Source of the DNA: Oscillospiraceae bacterium
GTDB taxonomy: Bacteria > Bacillota > Clostridia > Oscillospirales > Oscillospiraceae
Direction of reading: 5' to 3'
DNA: 64,000 nucleotides
Assembly: GCA_017522015.1 (NCBI GenBank)
Contig: JAFXAW010000017.1
Span: 1 to 64,000 of the forward strand
The stretch's first letter is position 1. The number at the start of each line of letters is the position of its first letter. Below the pieces are notes generated by a model. The model made no database searches. It had not been told where the DNA came from and saw nothing but the letters and a program-made list of their open reading frames with translations. Below are positions 7,419 through 17,285 of this stretch, one piece after another. A program made the position numbers and the translations under genes.

Positions 7419-8798
7419 ATGGAAAATTTAGACTTTGAAGATCGCAGAGACGAACTGTTTTCCAAGCTGGAGAATAAGCAATACCGAAGTCTGAAGCTCA
7501 CACTATGTGATATGAACGAGTATGATATCGCTGCGTTTTTCGAGGAGCTGGACCCCTCTCAGCTTGCCATGGTCTTCCGTATGCTCTCCAAAGAGCAGGC
7601 GGCGGAGGTTTTTGCCAATCTGGAGGTGCAGGAGCAGGAGTGCATCATCAACTCCGTCACCGACGCCGAGCTCGGCAGCATCATCGAAGAACTGTACGTT
7701 GACGACGCGGTTGACATGATGGAGGAGCTGCCGGCAAACGTCGTCAAGCGCGTCATGCGCACGGCAACGCCGGAAACGCGAAACCTCATCAACCAGTTCC
7801 TGAAGTATCCCGAGAACTCCGCCGGCAGCATTATGACCGCCGAGTTCGTGGATCTGAAAAAATATATGAACGTGCGCGAGTCCATCGCGCGCATCCGCCG
7901 CATCGGCGAGGACAAGGAGACGATTTACACCTGCTTCGTCACCAGCGCCGACCGGAAGCTGGAGGGCATCGTCACGGTCAAGGACCTGCTGCTGAGCGAC
8001 GATGAGTCCATTATTGAGGACATCATGGACACCCGGGTGATCTGCGCAAAGACAACGGATGACCAGGAGGAGGTCTCTGCACTCATCTCGGATTACGACA
8101 TGCTCGTCGTGCCCATCGTGGACATGGAAAGCCGGCTTGTCGGCATCGTCACCGTCGATGACGTCATCGACGTTCTGGAGCAGGAGGCCACCGAGGACAT
8201 CGAAAAGATGGCCGCCATCCTGCCCTCGGACCGCCCCTATATGCGATCAAGCGTTTGGGAGCTTTGGAAAAACCGAATCCCCTGGCTGCTGCTGCTGATG
8301 ATCTCCGCAACCTTCACCGGCATGATCATCACATCGTTTGAAAGCGCCCTCGCCGCGCAGGTCGCGCTGACGGCCTTCATCCCGATGCTGATGGACACCG
8401 GCGGAAACACCGGCAGTCAGGCCAGCGTCACCATCATCCGTGCGCTCTCTCTGGGCGACGTGGAGTTCCGGGACGTACTTCGCGTCATCTGGAAAGAGAT
8501 TCGCGTGGCGCTGCTGTGCGGCGTCGTGCTCGCCGTTGTGAGCTTCGGCAAGATCCTGCTCGTGGACCGGTTGCTTCTCGGCAACGACTCGATCACCGTT
8601 TTCGTCGCTCTGACGGTCACGCTCACCCTCGTGATCACCGTGCTGTGCGCCAAATTCGTCGGCTGCACGCTGCCGATGCTCGCGCAGCGGCTCGGCTTCG
8701 ACCCCGCCGTGATGGCCAGTCCGCTCATCACAACCATCGTGGACGCTGTGGCGCTGCTCGTATATTTCGCAGTGGCCAAGCTGCTCCTGGGCGTATAG
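7419..8798 (+). CDS. mgtE: Magnesium transporter MgtE
   Basis: The 459-residue Mg2+ channel has the usual order: an N-terminal MgtE_N helical domain (about residues 30-135), two CBS domains (about 137-260, including DMLVVPIVD and VTVDDVIDVLEQE), a plug helix, then five membrane helices from about residue 285. The pore signature PMLMDTGGNTGSQASV is intact. In homologues cytosolic Mg2+ binding to the N and CBS domains closes the channel. The gap to ahcY is only 36 bp and has no terminator or room for an M-box, so it is probably co-transcribed with the two genes before it. The start is supported by a GGTGAGG site. Confidence 0.95.
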   Translation: MENLDFEDRRDELFSKLENKQYRSLKLTLCDMNEYDIAAFFEELDPSQLAMVFRMLSKEQAAEVFANLEVQEQECIINSVTDAELGSIIEELYVDDAVDMMEELPANVVKRVMRTATPETRNLINQFLKYPENSAGSIMTAEFVDLKKYMNVRESIARIRRIGEDKETIYTCFVTSADRKLEGIVTVKDLLLSDDESIIEDIMDTRVICAKTTDDQEEVSALISDYDMLVVPIVDMESRLVGIVTVDDVIDVLEQEATEDIEKMAAILPSDRPYMRSSVWELWKNRIPWLLLLMISATFTGMIITSFESALAAQVALTAFIPMLMDTGGNTGSQASVTIIRALSLGDVEFRDVLRVIWKEIRVALLCGVVLAVVSFGKILLVDRLLLGNDSITVFVALTVTLTLVITVLCAKFVGCTLPMLAQRLGFDPAVMASPLITTIVDAVALLVYFAVAKLLLGV

Positions 8799-8866
8799 AC
8801 AGAATATGTCGGTGCTTGCATCCGTGCGGCCGACTCTGAAATAAAATTCTTTTTGAGGTGAAAATC

Positions 8867-10060
8867 ATGTCAACTTTCCGCGATGTAGACAGACTTATGG
8901 AGCACTTCCTCGAAGTGGGCCCCGTCGGCTGCTGCCTTGCCGTCACGCAGGGCGAGGATACGATCTATGAAAAGTATTTCGGCACTGCCGATGTTGCCGG
9001 CACAACGCCGCTGGCTCCCGAGCACGTTTTCCGTCAGTACTCCATGACGAAGGTGCTCGCCGCCGTCTGCGGTCTCATCCAGCTCGAGCGCGGCGCGTTC
9101 CTGCTCAACGACCCGGTTTCCGCCTATCTGCCCGAATACAAGCACATGCAGGTGCAGGTGCAGCGCGAGGATGGCAGCTTTGACACGGTGGAGAGCAAAA
9201 CCCCCATCACCCTGCGTCACGCCTTCTCCATGAGCGTCGGCATGATGGGCGCGCCCGACACGCTCACCGGTCAGCGTTACCGGGAAGTGCACGAGAAGCT
9301 CGGCGGCAACAAGATCCTCAACGCCTACGATCATCTCACCGAGGTCCGCGCGATGGCCGAGATCCCGATGCTCTGGGAGCCGGGCACAAGCTGGCAGTAC
9401 AGCGTGGGTCTTGAGCTGATGACCGCGGTGGTCGAGGTGACCTCCGGCATGAAGCTTGCCGATTTCATGCAGAAAGAGATCTTTGATCCGCTCGGGATGA
9501 AGGACTCCGGCTATCATTTCAAGGGCGACATGGCCGACCGTCTCGTGGATTGCACCCAGCGCAACGCGGACGGCAAGGCCGAAAAGCTCGTTGCGGACTT
9601 CATGGAGGACCGCTCCTATCAGCCCGATTTCATCTATCAGTGTGCCTCCACGGGTGTGCTGTCCACGCTTCCCGATTACACAAAGTTTGCCAAGATGCTT
9701 GCCAACGGCGGCAGACTGGGCGATGTGCGCATCGTCGGCCGCAAGAGCATTGACCTGCTGCGCCGCAACCAGCTCAGCGATCAGCAGCTCTTCGACATGC
9801 ACAACCGCAGCCTCTTCACCGGCTCGAACTACCTCAAGGGCTACGGCTACGGCATGGGCGTGCGCACGATGCTCGACCCCGCCCTGGGCGGCAGCAACGG
9901 CTCTGTCGGCGAGTTTGGCTGGTGCGGCATGATGGGCACCTATCTGTCCGTCGATCCGGACGAGAAGACCTCCATCGTCTACATGCATCAGATCATGCCG
10001 AACATGGAGGAGTATACGCATCTGCGTCTGCGCTCCGTCGTCAACGGTCTGTTCAAATAA
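8867..10060 (+). CDS. Beta-lactamase-fold serine hydrolase (class C / EstB-like)
   Basis: A 397-residue protein without a signal peptide, hence probably cytosolic. The catalytic S-x-x-K is SMTK near residue 58 (YSMTKVLAAVCGL), and the tyrosine motif is likely WQYSVG near residue 178. The third motif (H/K-x-G) is replaced by a GWCGMMGTYL region near residue 348, as in many esterases of this family. Such enzymes hydrolyse esters, D-amino acid amides or small lactams; the substrate cannot be read from sequence. I chose the ATG at 8867 behind GAGGTG; an in-frame GTG nine bases earlier overlaps that site. A terminator follows, so it is a single gene or the end of the mgtE transcript. Confidence 0.85.
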   Translation: MSTFRDVDRLMEHFLEVGPVGCCLAVTQGEDTIYEKYFGTADVAGTTPLAPEHVFRQYSMTKVLAAVCGLIQLERGAFLLNDPVSAYLPEYKHMQVQVQREDGSFDTVESKTPITLRHAFSMSVGMMGAPDTLTGQRYREVHEKLGGNKILNAYDHLTEVRAMAEIPMLWEPGTSWQYSVGLELMTAVVEVTSGMKLADFMQKEIFDPLGMKDSGYHFKGDMADRLVDCTQRNADGKAEKLVADFMEDRSYQPDFIYQCASTGVLSTLPDYTKFAKMLANGGRLGDVRIVGRKSIDLLRRNQLSDQQLFDMHNRSLFTGSNYLKGYGYGMGVRTMLDPALGGSNGSVGEFGWCGMMGTYLSVDPDEKTSIVYMHQIMPNMEEYTHLRLRSVVNGLFK

Positions 10061-10088
10061 GAATAGCAAAACGCATATTGAAGACGAA

Positions 10089-10118
10089 ACGGGCGGGTCA
10101 AAATGACCCGCCCGTTTT
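10089..10118 (+). terminator. Intrinsic terminator of the serine hydrolase
   Basis: A 12-bp stem (10089-10100 with 10104-10115), a 3-nt AAA loop and a TTTT run. Confidence 0.85.
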
Positions 10119-10131
10119 CCTGCAATATAAA

Positions 10132-10164
10132 AAAGCGGCGCTTCCACCCGGGAAGCGCCGCTTT
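10132..10164 (-). terminator. Intrinsic terminator of PEP carboxykinase
   Basis: A 14-bp perfect stem (10132-10145 with 10151-10164) lies five bases beyond the pckG stop. On the minus strand the T-run TTTTTT follows. Confidence 0.85.
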
Positions 10165-10168
10165 GCTT

Positions 10169-11929
10169 TTATTCGAGATTCTTTTTGAGCTTTTCCAGCT
10201 CTGCACGGAGCGTTTCGGGAAGCTTTTCGCCGAACATGGCATAGAACTCCTCGATGCCCTCCACTTCCTGCTTCCAGAGCTCTCTGTCCACATTGAGCAG
10301 CTCGCGGAGCGTTTGCGCATCCACGCCGGATTCCTCAAGGTCAATGTCCTCCACCTTCGGCAGATAGCCGATGGGGCTTTCCTCGGCCTCCGCTTCGTCG
10401 AAGCAGCGGCCCATGATCCACTCGAGCACGCGCATGTTGTCTCCAAAGCCCGGCCAGATGAAGTTGCCTTCCTCGTCCAGGCGGAACCAGTTGACGTTGA
10501 AAATCTTGGGCAGTTTCTCCACGCGCCCGGCCATGTCAAGCCAGTGCTGCCAGTAATCGCCCATATTGTAGCCGCAAAACGGCAGCATCGCCATGGGGTC
10601 ACGGCGCACAACGCCGACAGCGCCGGTTGCCGCCGCGGTGGTCTCGCTGGCCATGATGGAGCCGACAAAGACGCCGTGCGCCCAGTCGCGGCTCTGGTAT
10701 ACCAGCGGCGCAGTTTTGGCGCGTCTGCCGCCAAAGACGATCGCGGAGATCGGCACGCCCTGCGGATTCTCAAATTCGGGGCTGATGCAGGGGCAGTTGA
10801 TCGCCGGAGCTGTGAAGCGGGAGTTGGGATGCGCGCCCTTGCTGCCGTCCGCGGGATCCCAGGGCTCGCCCAGCCAGTTGATGGCGCCCTCGGGCGGATT
10901 CTTGTCCATTCCCTCCCACCAGACGGTGCCGTCCGCCTTGAGCACGACATTCGTGAAGATCGTGTTCTTCATCGTTGCGGCAAGCGCGTTGGGATTGGAC
11001 TTTGCGCTGGTGCCGGGGGCAACGCCGAAGAAGCCGTTCTCCGGGTTAACCGCCCAAAGGCGTCCGTCCGGGCCGGGGCGCAGCCACGCGATATCGTCGC
11101 CGACGCACCAGACCTTCCATCCCTTGCGGCGATAATGCTCGGGCGGAATGAGCATGGCAAGATTGGTCTTGCCGCAGGCGCTCGGGAACGCCGCCGCGAG
11201 ATAGCGCACCTCGCCCTGCGGGTTCTCGATGCCGAGAATGAGCATATGTTCGGCCATCCAGCCCTCGTCCCGGCCGAGGCAGGAGGCAATGCGCAGCGCG
11301 AAGCACTTTTTGCCGAGCAGGACGTTTCCGCCGTAACCGGAGTTGACGGACATGATGGTGTTGTCCTGCGGGAAGTGGACGATATAGCGCTTCTCGGGGT
11401 CAAGCTGCGCCTTGGAATGCAGGCCCTTGATGAAGTCCGGGCTGTCGCCAAGTGCGGCAAAAACTTCTTTGCCCATGCGCGTCATGATCGCCATGCTGAC
11501 CACGACGTAGATGCTGTCGGTCAGCTCCACGCCGTACTTTGCAAAGGGGGAACCGACGACGCTCATGGAGTAAGGGATGACGTACATCGTGCGCCCCGCC
11601 ATGCAGCCGGCATAAATTTCCCGGAGCTTGGCATACATCTCATCCGGCGCCATCCAGTTGTTGGTCGGCCCGGCATCCTCTTCCTTTTCGCAGCAAATGA
11701 AGGTTCTGCTCTCGACACGCGCAACGTCGTTGGGATCGGAGCGGTGCAGCACGCAGCCGGGCAGCTTCTCCTCATTCAGACGAATGAGCTCTCCGGTTTC
11801 CATGGCTTCCGCGCGCAGCATATCCAGCTGTGCCTCGCTGCCGTCGATCCAGACAATCTGATCCGGCTGCGTCAGCGCCGCCATCTCGGAAACCCATTCC
11901 AAAACGTGTGTATTCGTTGTCAACGCCAT
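10169..11929 (-). CDS. pckG: Phosphoenolpyruvate carboxykinase, GTP-dependent
   Basis: This 586-residue cytosolic enzyme interconverts oxaloacetate and PEP with GTP/GDP. In fermenting Clostridia it often runs in the PEP-carboxylating direction to feed the reductive branch. Signatures of the GTP class are SACGKTNLAML (phosphate loop, near residue 250), GDDIAWL, and the nearby PENGFFGVAPGTS (near 295). The length matches the GTP class rather than the ~530-residue ATP class. The start is ATG 11929 with GGGAGGA upstream on the minus strand; ten more in-frame codons upstream cover that site and are unlikely to be translated. It is a single-gene transcript with its own promoter and terminator. Confidence 0.95.
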   Translation of the reverse strand: MALTTNTHVLEWVSEMAALTQPDQIVWIDGSEAQLDMLRAEAMETGELIRLNEEKLPGCVLHRSDPNDVARVESRTFICCEKEEDAGPTNNWMAPDEMYAKLREIYAGCMAGRTMYVIPYSMSVVGSPFAKYGVELTDSIYVVVSMAIMTRMGKEVFAALGDSPDFIKGLHSKAQLDPEKRYIVHFPQDNTIMSVNSGYGGNVLLGKKCFALRIASCLGRDEGWMAEHMLILGIENPQGEVRYLAAAFPSACGKTNLAMLIPPEHYRRKGWKVWCVGDDIAWLRPGPDGRLWAVNPENGFFGVAPGTSAKSNPNALAATMKNTIFTNVVLKADGTVWWEGMDKNPPEGAINWLGEPWDPADGSKGAHPNSRFTAPAINCPCISPEFENPQGVPISAIVFGGRRAKTAPLVYQSRDWAHGVFVGSIMASETTAAATGAVGVVRRDPMAMLPFCGYNMGDYWQHWLDMAGRVEKLPKIFNVNWFRLDEEGNFIWPGFGDNMRVLEWIMGRCFDEAEAEESPIGYLPKVEDIDLEESGVDAQTLRELLNVDRELWKQEVEGIEEFYAMFGEKLPETLRAELEKLKKNLE

Positions 11930-11974
11930 AGTTCGGTTCCTCCCGTGGCCAAAATACATTTTGTGCTATCCTTC

Positions 11975-12003
11975 ATTCTATAGGCGGCGCGCGAAAAAGG
12001 CAA
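11975..12003 (-). promoter_or_regulatory. Predicted promoter of pckG
   Basis: Minus strand TTGCCT (11998-12003), 17 bp, TAGAAT (11975-11980), about 45 bp upstream of the start codon. Confidence 0.5.
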
Positions 12004-12125
12004 GGCCTTTTTTGCTTCTGTCGCGCCGGTTCTTCCTTTTCATCCTCAATATCCGCCAAAACAATGAAAACAACGGCGAAAGCAAGGCAAAACGGAGGGA
12101 TACCGCTTCTCCGTATGCAGAACAA

Positions 12126-12158
12126 GGGGCGGCAACGCAGTCCTGCGTCATCCGCCCC
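12126..12158 (-). terminator. Terminator-like hairpin after rsmA
   Basis: The outer stem GGGGCGG/CCGCCCC (12126-12132 with 12152-12158) encloses ACGCAG/CTGCGT. The tail on the minus strand is TTGTTCTG. It would end the translation/SRP operon. Confidence 0.6.
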
Positions 12159-12180
12159 AAGCTACCATATATGTTTTATG

Positions 12181-13044
12181 TCAGAGCCGCTCTGCAAGCG
12201 CTTTTGTCAAAAGAGCAAATTGCCCGGCCTCCAGCGCTTCGCCCCGCGTTCGCGCATCCATGCCGAAGGCGTCAAGCGCCTCCGCCACCGCTTCCCTGCC
12301 CGCGGTGCCGAACGTTGAGGACAGCGCGTTGGAAAGCGTTTTTCTCCGCTGGGCAAACGCGGCGCGCACCACGCGAAAGAGCAGCTTTTCGTCCGTATCC
12401 GCCACAAGCGGCACAGCGCGGCGCCGCAGCTCGATCACGCTGCTCGTCACCTTCGGTCTCGGCAGGAAACAGTCCGCCGGCACGTCGAAAAGCACCTGCA
12501 ATTCCGCGCGCCACTGCGCAAGCACGCTCAGCACGCTGTAATCCTCCGTGCCTGCCGCAGCACAAAGCCGCCTTGCGGCCTCCTTTTGAATCATCACGAC
12601 GATTTTCTCAAAGCCCCCGGACTCGACCAGCGCGGTCAAAATCGGTGTTGTGACATTATAGGGCAAGTTTGCGCAGAAAACGTGCCGCAGTCCCGGCTGT
12701 TTTTCCTCCACGATCGCGGAAAAATCGACTTTGCGCGCATCGCCAAAGACGATCTCGACATTGTCCTGTTCGGAGAGCGTTTCCGCCAGCACGGGCCGAA
12801 GCGTCTCATCCAGCTCCAGCGAGAGCACCTTTTCCGCGCGCAGCGCAAGCTGCTCTGTCAGGCAGCCCACACCGGGGCCGATTTCCACGACTCCGACCTG
12901 CGTTTCCCCATCGGGAACAGCAGCGCGCGCAATCCGCTCCGGCACCCAGGGCGCAATGAGGAAATTCTGTCCCAGGGTCTTGGAAAAATGAAAGCCGTGT
13001 CGGGTCAGCAGCGCCTCAATCTCGCGTATATCCGTCAGATTCAT
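12181..13044 (-). CDS. rsmA: 16S rRNA (adenine-1518/1519-N6)-dimethyltransferase
   Basis: A 287-residue SAM-dependent enzyme (KsgA) that dimethylates two adjacent adenines in the 3' helix of 16S rRNA late in 30S assembly. The motifs are in order: SKTLGQNFL at the N-terminus, VVEIGPGVGCLT (SAM loop, near residue 52), ANLPYNVTTPI (the catalytic NLPY near 130) and a C-terminal rRNA-binding part (FAQRRKTLSNALS). Its ATG overlaps the trmD stop by four bases (ATGA), so translation is probably coupled. It is the last gene of the seven-gene minus-strand operon that begins at ylxM. Confidence 0.95.
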   Translation of the reverse strand: MNLTDIREIEALLTRHGFHFSKTLGQNFLIAPWVPERIARAAVPDGETQVGVVEIGPGVGCLTEQLALRAEKVLSLELDETLRPVLAETLSEQDNVEIVFGDARKVDFSAIVEEKQPGLRHVFCANLPYNVTTPILTALVESGGFEKIVVMIQKEAARRLCAAAGTEDYSVLSVLAQWRAELQVLFDVPADCFLPRPKVTSSVIELRRRAVPLVADTDEKLLFRVVRAAFAQRRKTLSNALSSTFGTAGREAVAEALDAFGMDARTRGEALEAGQFALLTKALAERL

Positions 13045-14348
13045 GCCTGCATCCCCTTCGGCGTTTTGAGTTTCTTTTCAAAAGCCAGTCTGCGCGGATC
13101 ATGCCCCGGCCGCTCGGTTACGAGCACGTTACCGCGGTAGCGAAAGCCGTGCCGCCGCAGGAGGTTCTGCATATTCTTGTTGCGCTTATGCGTGTCAACA
13201 CGCAGCCAGCTCCGCCCCATTTCGCGCGTGAGGCGCTCGGCCTCTTCAAAAATGAGATCGGACATCCCCATGCCGCGAAAGGCTTTCTCCACGGCGCAGC
13301 GATGCACAACGGCGTAGGGCTCTTCGCTGCTCCACTTTCCGTCCGTAATGGCGTCGTAATTGCTCTCGTGCTCGACAGACAGGACGAAGAACGCGCCGAT
13401 CACGCCGGCGTGCGTCAGCACATAGCAGCGGTCGCACGCAATGTCCTCCAAAAAGGTCTCGGCCACGGGGTAATCGTCGCTCTGCCACTGGTCAATTTTA
13501 CGCGACGCCAAAAGCTTTTTCGCCTGCGCGACGATCTCCATGATCCGCGGCACATCCTCTTCCACCGCGGCGCGGCAAAAGACAGGCTCCGTCAGCGGTG
13601 TGCGCGTACGCTCCTTTTCCAGCTCGCGCAGGAGCACCGCGTCCTCCTTCGTCCGGGGCGTGAATTTCTCAAACAGGTCTGCGCGGCGCTCCCGCGTGCG
13701 GCGAAGCTGCTCTCTGCGCCGCCAGCGCTCGACGTCGGCGTGGTTGCCGGTCAGCAGCGCCTTGGGCACCGCGCGGCCTTCCCAGACCTCCGGGCGGGTG
13801 TACTGCGGATATTCCAGAAGCCCATCCCAATGACTCTCGCCGGTGTAGCAGGCCTCGTCGGACAGCACGCCCGGCACGAGGCGGCACACCGCGTCACAGA
13901 CCGCCATCGCAGCGATCTCGCCACCGGTGAGCACAAAGTCGCCAAGCGAGATTTCCTCGTCCACGCAGGCCTCGATAAAGCGCTCGTCCACGCCCTCGTA
14001 ATGCCCGCAGACCAGAATCAGGTGGTCATATTCGTCCCGAAGCCGGCGCGCGTCCGCCTGCGTGAAGGGCTTGCCCTGTGGAGACATATAGATCACGCGC
14101 CGCCGCTTGTCCGGCGCAGCGGCGATCAGATGTTCCAGGCAGCTTTTGAGCGGCTGCGCCATCATCACGCAGCCCCAGCCGCCGCCGTAGGGATAGTCGT
14201 CCACCTGCATCTGCCGGTTCTCCGTGAAATCCCGGATCTGGACAGATTGAATATCTAAAATGCCCTTTTTCTCCGCGCGGCCGAGGATGCTCTCGTGGAG
14301 CATGGCGTCCACCGCGTCGGGAAAGAGCGTCATAATGTCGATTTTCAT
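13041..14348 (-). CDS. trmD: tRNA (guanine-37-N1)-methyltransferase fused to a GNAT acetyltransferase
   Basis: The protein has 435 residues against about 240 for ordinary TrmD. Residues 1-245 are a complete TrmD: MTLFPD start, DDYPYGGGWGC near 51, VCGHYEGVDERF near 113, and the trefoil knot SLGDFVLTGGE near 134. This part methylates G37 of tRNAs reading CNN/UNN codons. Residues 256-425 form a GNAT domain with an acetyl-CoA motif (RGMGMSDLIFEEAERL, near 358) and VDTHKRNKNMQNLLRRHGF near the end. The linker is charged. There is no stop, start or ribosome site at the junction, so it is a true fusion. The substrate of the acetyltransferase is unknown. Confidence 0.92.
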   Translation of the reverse strand: MKIDIMTLFPDAVDAMLHESILGRAEKKGILDIQSVQIRDFTENRQMQVDDYPYGGGWGCVMMAQPLKSCLEHLIAAAPDKRRRVIYMSPQGKPFTQADARRLRDEYDHLILVCGHYEGVDERFIEACVDEEISLGDFVLTGGEIAAMAVCDAVCRLVPGVLSDEACYTGESHWDGLLEYPQYTRPEVWEGRAVPKALLTGNHADVERWRRREQLRRTRERRADLFEKFTPRTKEDAVLLRELEKERTRTPLTEPVFCRAAVEEDVPRIMEIVAQAKKLLASRKIDQWQSDDYPVAETFLEDIACDRCYVLTHAGVIGAFFVLSVEHESNYDAITDGKWSSEEPYAVVHRCAVEKAFRGMGMSDLIFEEAERLTREMGRSWLRVDTHKRNKNMQNLLRRHGFRYRGNVLVTERPGHDPRRLAFEKKLKTPKGMQA

Positions 14349-14349
14349 G

Positions 14350-14835
14350 TCACATTCCCTCGATGAGGCGCACGGTGATAACGCCTTCGTCCACATCCGT
14401 ATGCAGAATGAAGGCAGGCACGGCGGGAATCAGGATCTCGCGCTCGCCGCGCACGACGTAGATCCGCCCCTGCGGCAGGTCGAGTGTGTCGGCAAGCTGC
14501 CCCAGCTTGTTCCCCTGCTCATCCACAACGTCCGCGCCGAGAATGTCCTGCACGAAGAAATCCCCTTTCGGGAGCTTGGCATCCTCGCGCCGGATGCACA
14601 GCACCTTGCCCTTGAGCGCCATGGCAGCGTTGACATCCTCCACGCCTTCCAGCGCGAGGATGACCATATCCTTATGCACGCGCGCTGCGCGCACGCGTTT
14701 GGCTTCACCGCCGAGATAGAGCGTTTTGAAGCGGCGCACAAAATCGGGGCTGTCCGCCCAAACGCGCAGCTTCATTTCGCCCCGGACGCCGTGGGTGCCC
14801 ACAATCTCGCCGACTTCCAGAAATTCTTTTTTCAT
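14350..14835 (-). CDS. rimM: Ribosome maturation factor RimM
   Basis: The 161-residue protein binds S19 and helps assemble the 30S head. The N-terminal barrel begins with EVGEIVGTHGVRGEMKLRVW (family signature GTHGVRGE). The C-terminal PRC-barrel region contains GKLGQLADTLDLPQGRIYVV and ILIPAVPAFI. It directly precedes trmD with a 1-bp gap, as in most bacteria. A Shine-Dalgarno-like GAGGAGGTAA lies upstream of the ATG on the minus strand. Confidence 0.95.
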   Translation of the reverse strand: MKKEFLEVGEIVGTHGVRGEMKLRVWADSPDFVRRFKTLYLGGEAKRVRAARVHKDMVILALEGVEDVNAAMALKGKVLCIRREDAKLPKGDFFVQDILGADVVDEQGNKLGQLADTLDLPQGRIYVVRGEREILIPAVPAFILHTDVDEGVITVRLIEGM

Positions 14836-14895
14836 ATCATTTACCTCCTCTTTCAGAGGGAGTTTTCAGTCTAAAATGTTTGCCGGATAGCAAAG

Positions 14896-14917
14896 GCGCC
14901 ACCTGAAACGGTGGCGC
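14896..14917 (-). terminator. Hairpin between khpA and rimM (possible attenuator)
   Basis: GCGCCACC (14896-14903) pairs with GGTGGCGC (14910-14917); the minus-strand tail is CTTTGCTATCC. The run of T is short, so partial termination or RNA processing that lowers rimM-trmD-rsmA expression relative to rpsP is plausible. Confidence 0.5.
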
Positions 14918-14927
14918 TTGCTTTGCT

Positions 14928-15158
14928 TTAGTCGAGGACCTCGACGGATACTTTTTTGCCTTGGCGCTGCGCAACGGTCTTCATCAGGACACGGATCTCC
15001 TTGACGATGCGGCCCTGCCGGCCGATGATCTTGCCCATGTCGCCCTCGGCGACCCGAACTTCGAACACGGTTTCCGCGTCCTGCGTCCGTTCGGTCACCG
15101 AAACCTCGTCGGGATGATCCACGAGGCTCCTCGCAATGTAGGTGAGGAGTTCTTTCAT
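14928..15158 (-). CDS. khpA: KH-domain RNA-binding protein KhpA (YlqC)
   Basis: The 76-residue single KH domain has the GxxG loop in IIGRQGRIVKEIR at about residues 43-55. KhpA works with KhpB/Jag in Firmicutes, binding small RNAs and affecting cell elongation and division. It sits between rpsP and rimM, its standard place. The gap to rpsP is 11 bp. Confidence 0.93.
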   Translation of the reverse strand: MKELLTYIARSLVDHPDEVSVTERTQDAETVFEVRVAEGDMGKIIGRQGRIVKEIRVLMKTVAQRQGKKVSVEVLD

Positions 15159-15169
15159 GTCACAGCTCC

Positions 15170-15409
15170 TTACAGGATCTCTGCTTTATGCAGCAGTTTT
15201 CTGACAGTATCGGTCGGCTGGGCGCCGCTCGCGATCCAGTACTTCGCGCGCTCGCTGTCCACCTTAACGGCAGAGGGCTCCGCCAGCGGGTCATAAGTGC
15301 CGATCTCCTCGATGAAACGGCCGTCACGCGGGAAGCGGGAATCCGCCACCACGATGCGGTAATAAGGGCTCTTCTTCGCACCCATTCTGCGCAGTCTGAT
15401 CTTAACCAT
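15170..15409 (-). CDS. rpsP: 30S ribosomal protein S16
   Basis: The 79-residue protein starts [20 protein letters not shown], the diagnostic S16 opening, followed by [19 protein letters not shown]. It is a primary 16S rRNA binder needed for 30S assembly. It lies in the conserved ffh-rpsP-khpA order, 83 bp after ffh, with GGAGGTG before the ATG. Confidence 0.97.
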   Translation of the reverse strand: MVKIRLRRMGAKKSPYYRIVVADSRFPRDGRFIEEIGTYDPLAEPSAVKVDSERAKYWIASGAQPTDTVRKLLHKAEIL

Positions 15410-15492
15410 TCTATTTTCACCTCCATAAGAAATCTTAATTTATCAATCATCGACACCCGACATGGGAGGCCGAGAATTGTTTTACATTTCGC

Positions 15493-16830
<1,338 letters not shown>

Positions 16831-16833
16831 AGG

Positions 16834-17184
16834 CTATCCTTTCAGTTCCCGAAGCTCTTCGGCAATTTCCCCGACGAGCTCCCTTGCACGTCCCTCTGTC
16901 AGCGGCAGAAGCGCATTCACGCTGCTCTCCAGCTTCGCAACCGTATGCTGGATCTCCTGATACCGGCGCACCAGCCCGGTGCAGGCCTCCGTGTGCCGCA
17001 GCGCCGCTTCTGCGCGGCGGATAATGTCCCACACGCCCTGGCGGGAGATGCCCTCCTGCTCCGCGATCTCCGCCAGAGACAGGTCGGCATTGTAGTGCAG
17101 GTCGTAGTATTGCCGCTGCTTCTCCGTCAGCAGTTCGCCGTAAAAATCAAAGAGCATGGTGCGCTCCACGGTACTTTCGTACAT
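16834..17184 (-). CDS. ylxM: YlxM-family SRP-associated helix-turn-helix protein
   Basis: A 116-residue DNA-binding-like protein of the YlxM/p13 family, always next to ffh and thought to stimulate or regulate SRP GTPase activity. It shows LLTEKQRQYYDLHYNADLSL and EIAEQEGISRQGVWDIIRRAE, the latter a sigma-like helix-turn-helix. I chose ATG 17184 because AGGAGG lies just upstream on the minus strand; longer in-frame extensions run through the promoter region. It is the first gene of the operon. Confidence 0.92.
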   Translation of the reverse strand: MYESTVERTMLFDFYGELLTEKQRQYYDLHYNADLSLAEIAEQEGISRQGVWDIIRRAEAALRHTEACTGLVRRYQEIQHTVAKLESSVNALLPLTEGRARELVGEIAEELRELKG

Positions 17185-17227
17185 TTTTCGGCCCTCCTGA
17201 CAAAGTTTTTTCCTTGACAGCTTCGTT

Positions 17228-17256
17228 ATTATACGCTTCCGCGTCGCACGTGTCAA
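17228..17256 (-). promoter_or_regulatory. Consensus promoter of the ylxM-ffh-rpsP-khpA-rimM-trmD-rsmA operon
   Basis: Minus strand TTGACA (17251-17256), exactly 17 bp, TATAAT (17228-17233): a full consensus sigma-A promoter 44 bp from the ylxM start. Confidence 0.85.
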
Positions 17257-17285
17257 GTATTTTTCTTTGTCAGAACAGATAATTC

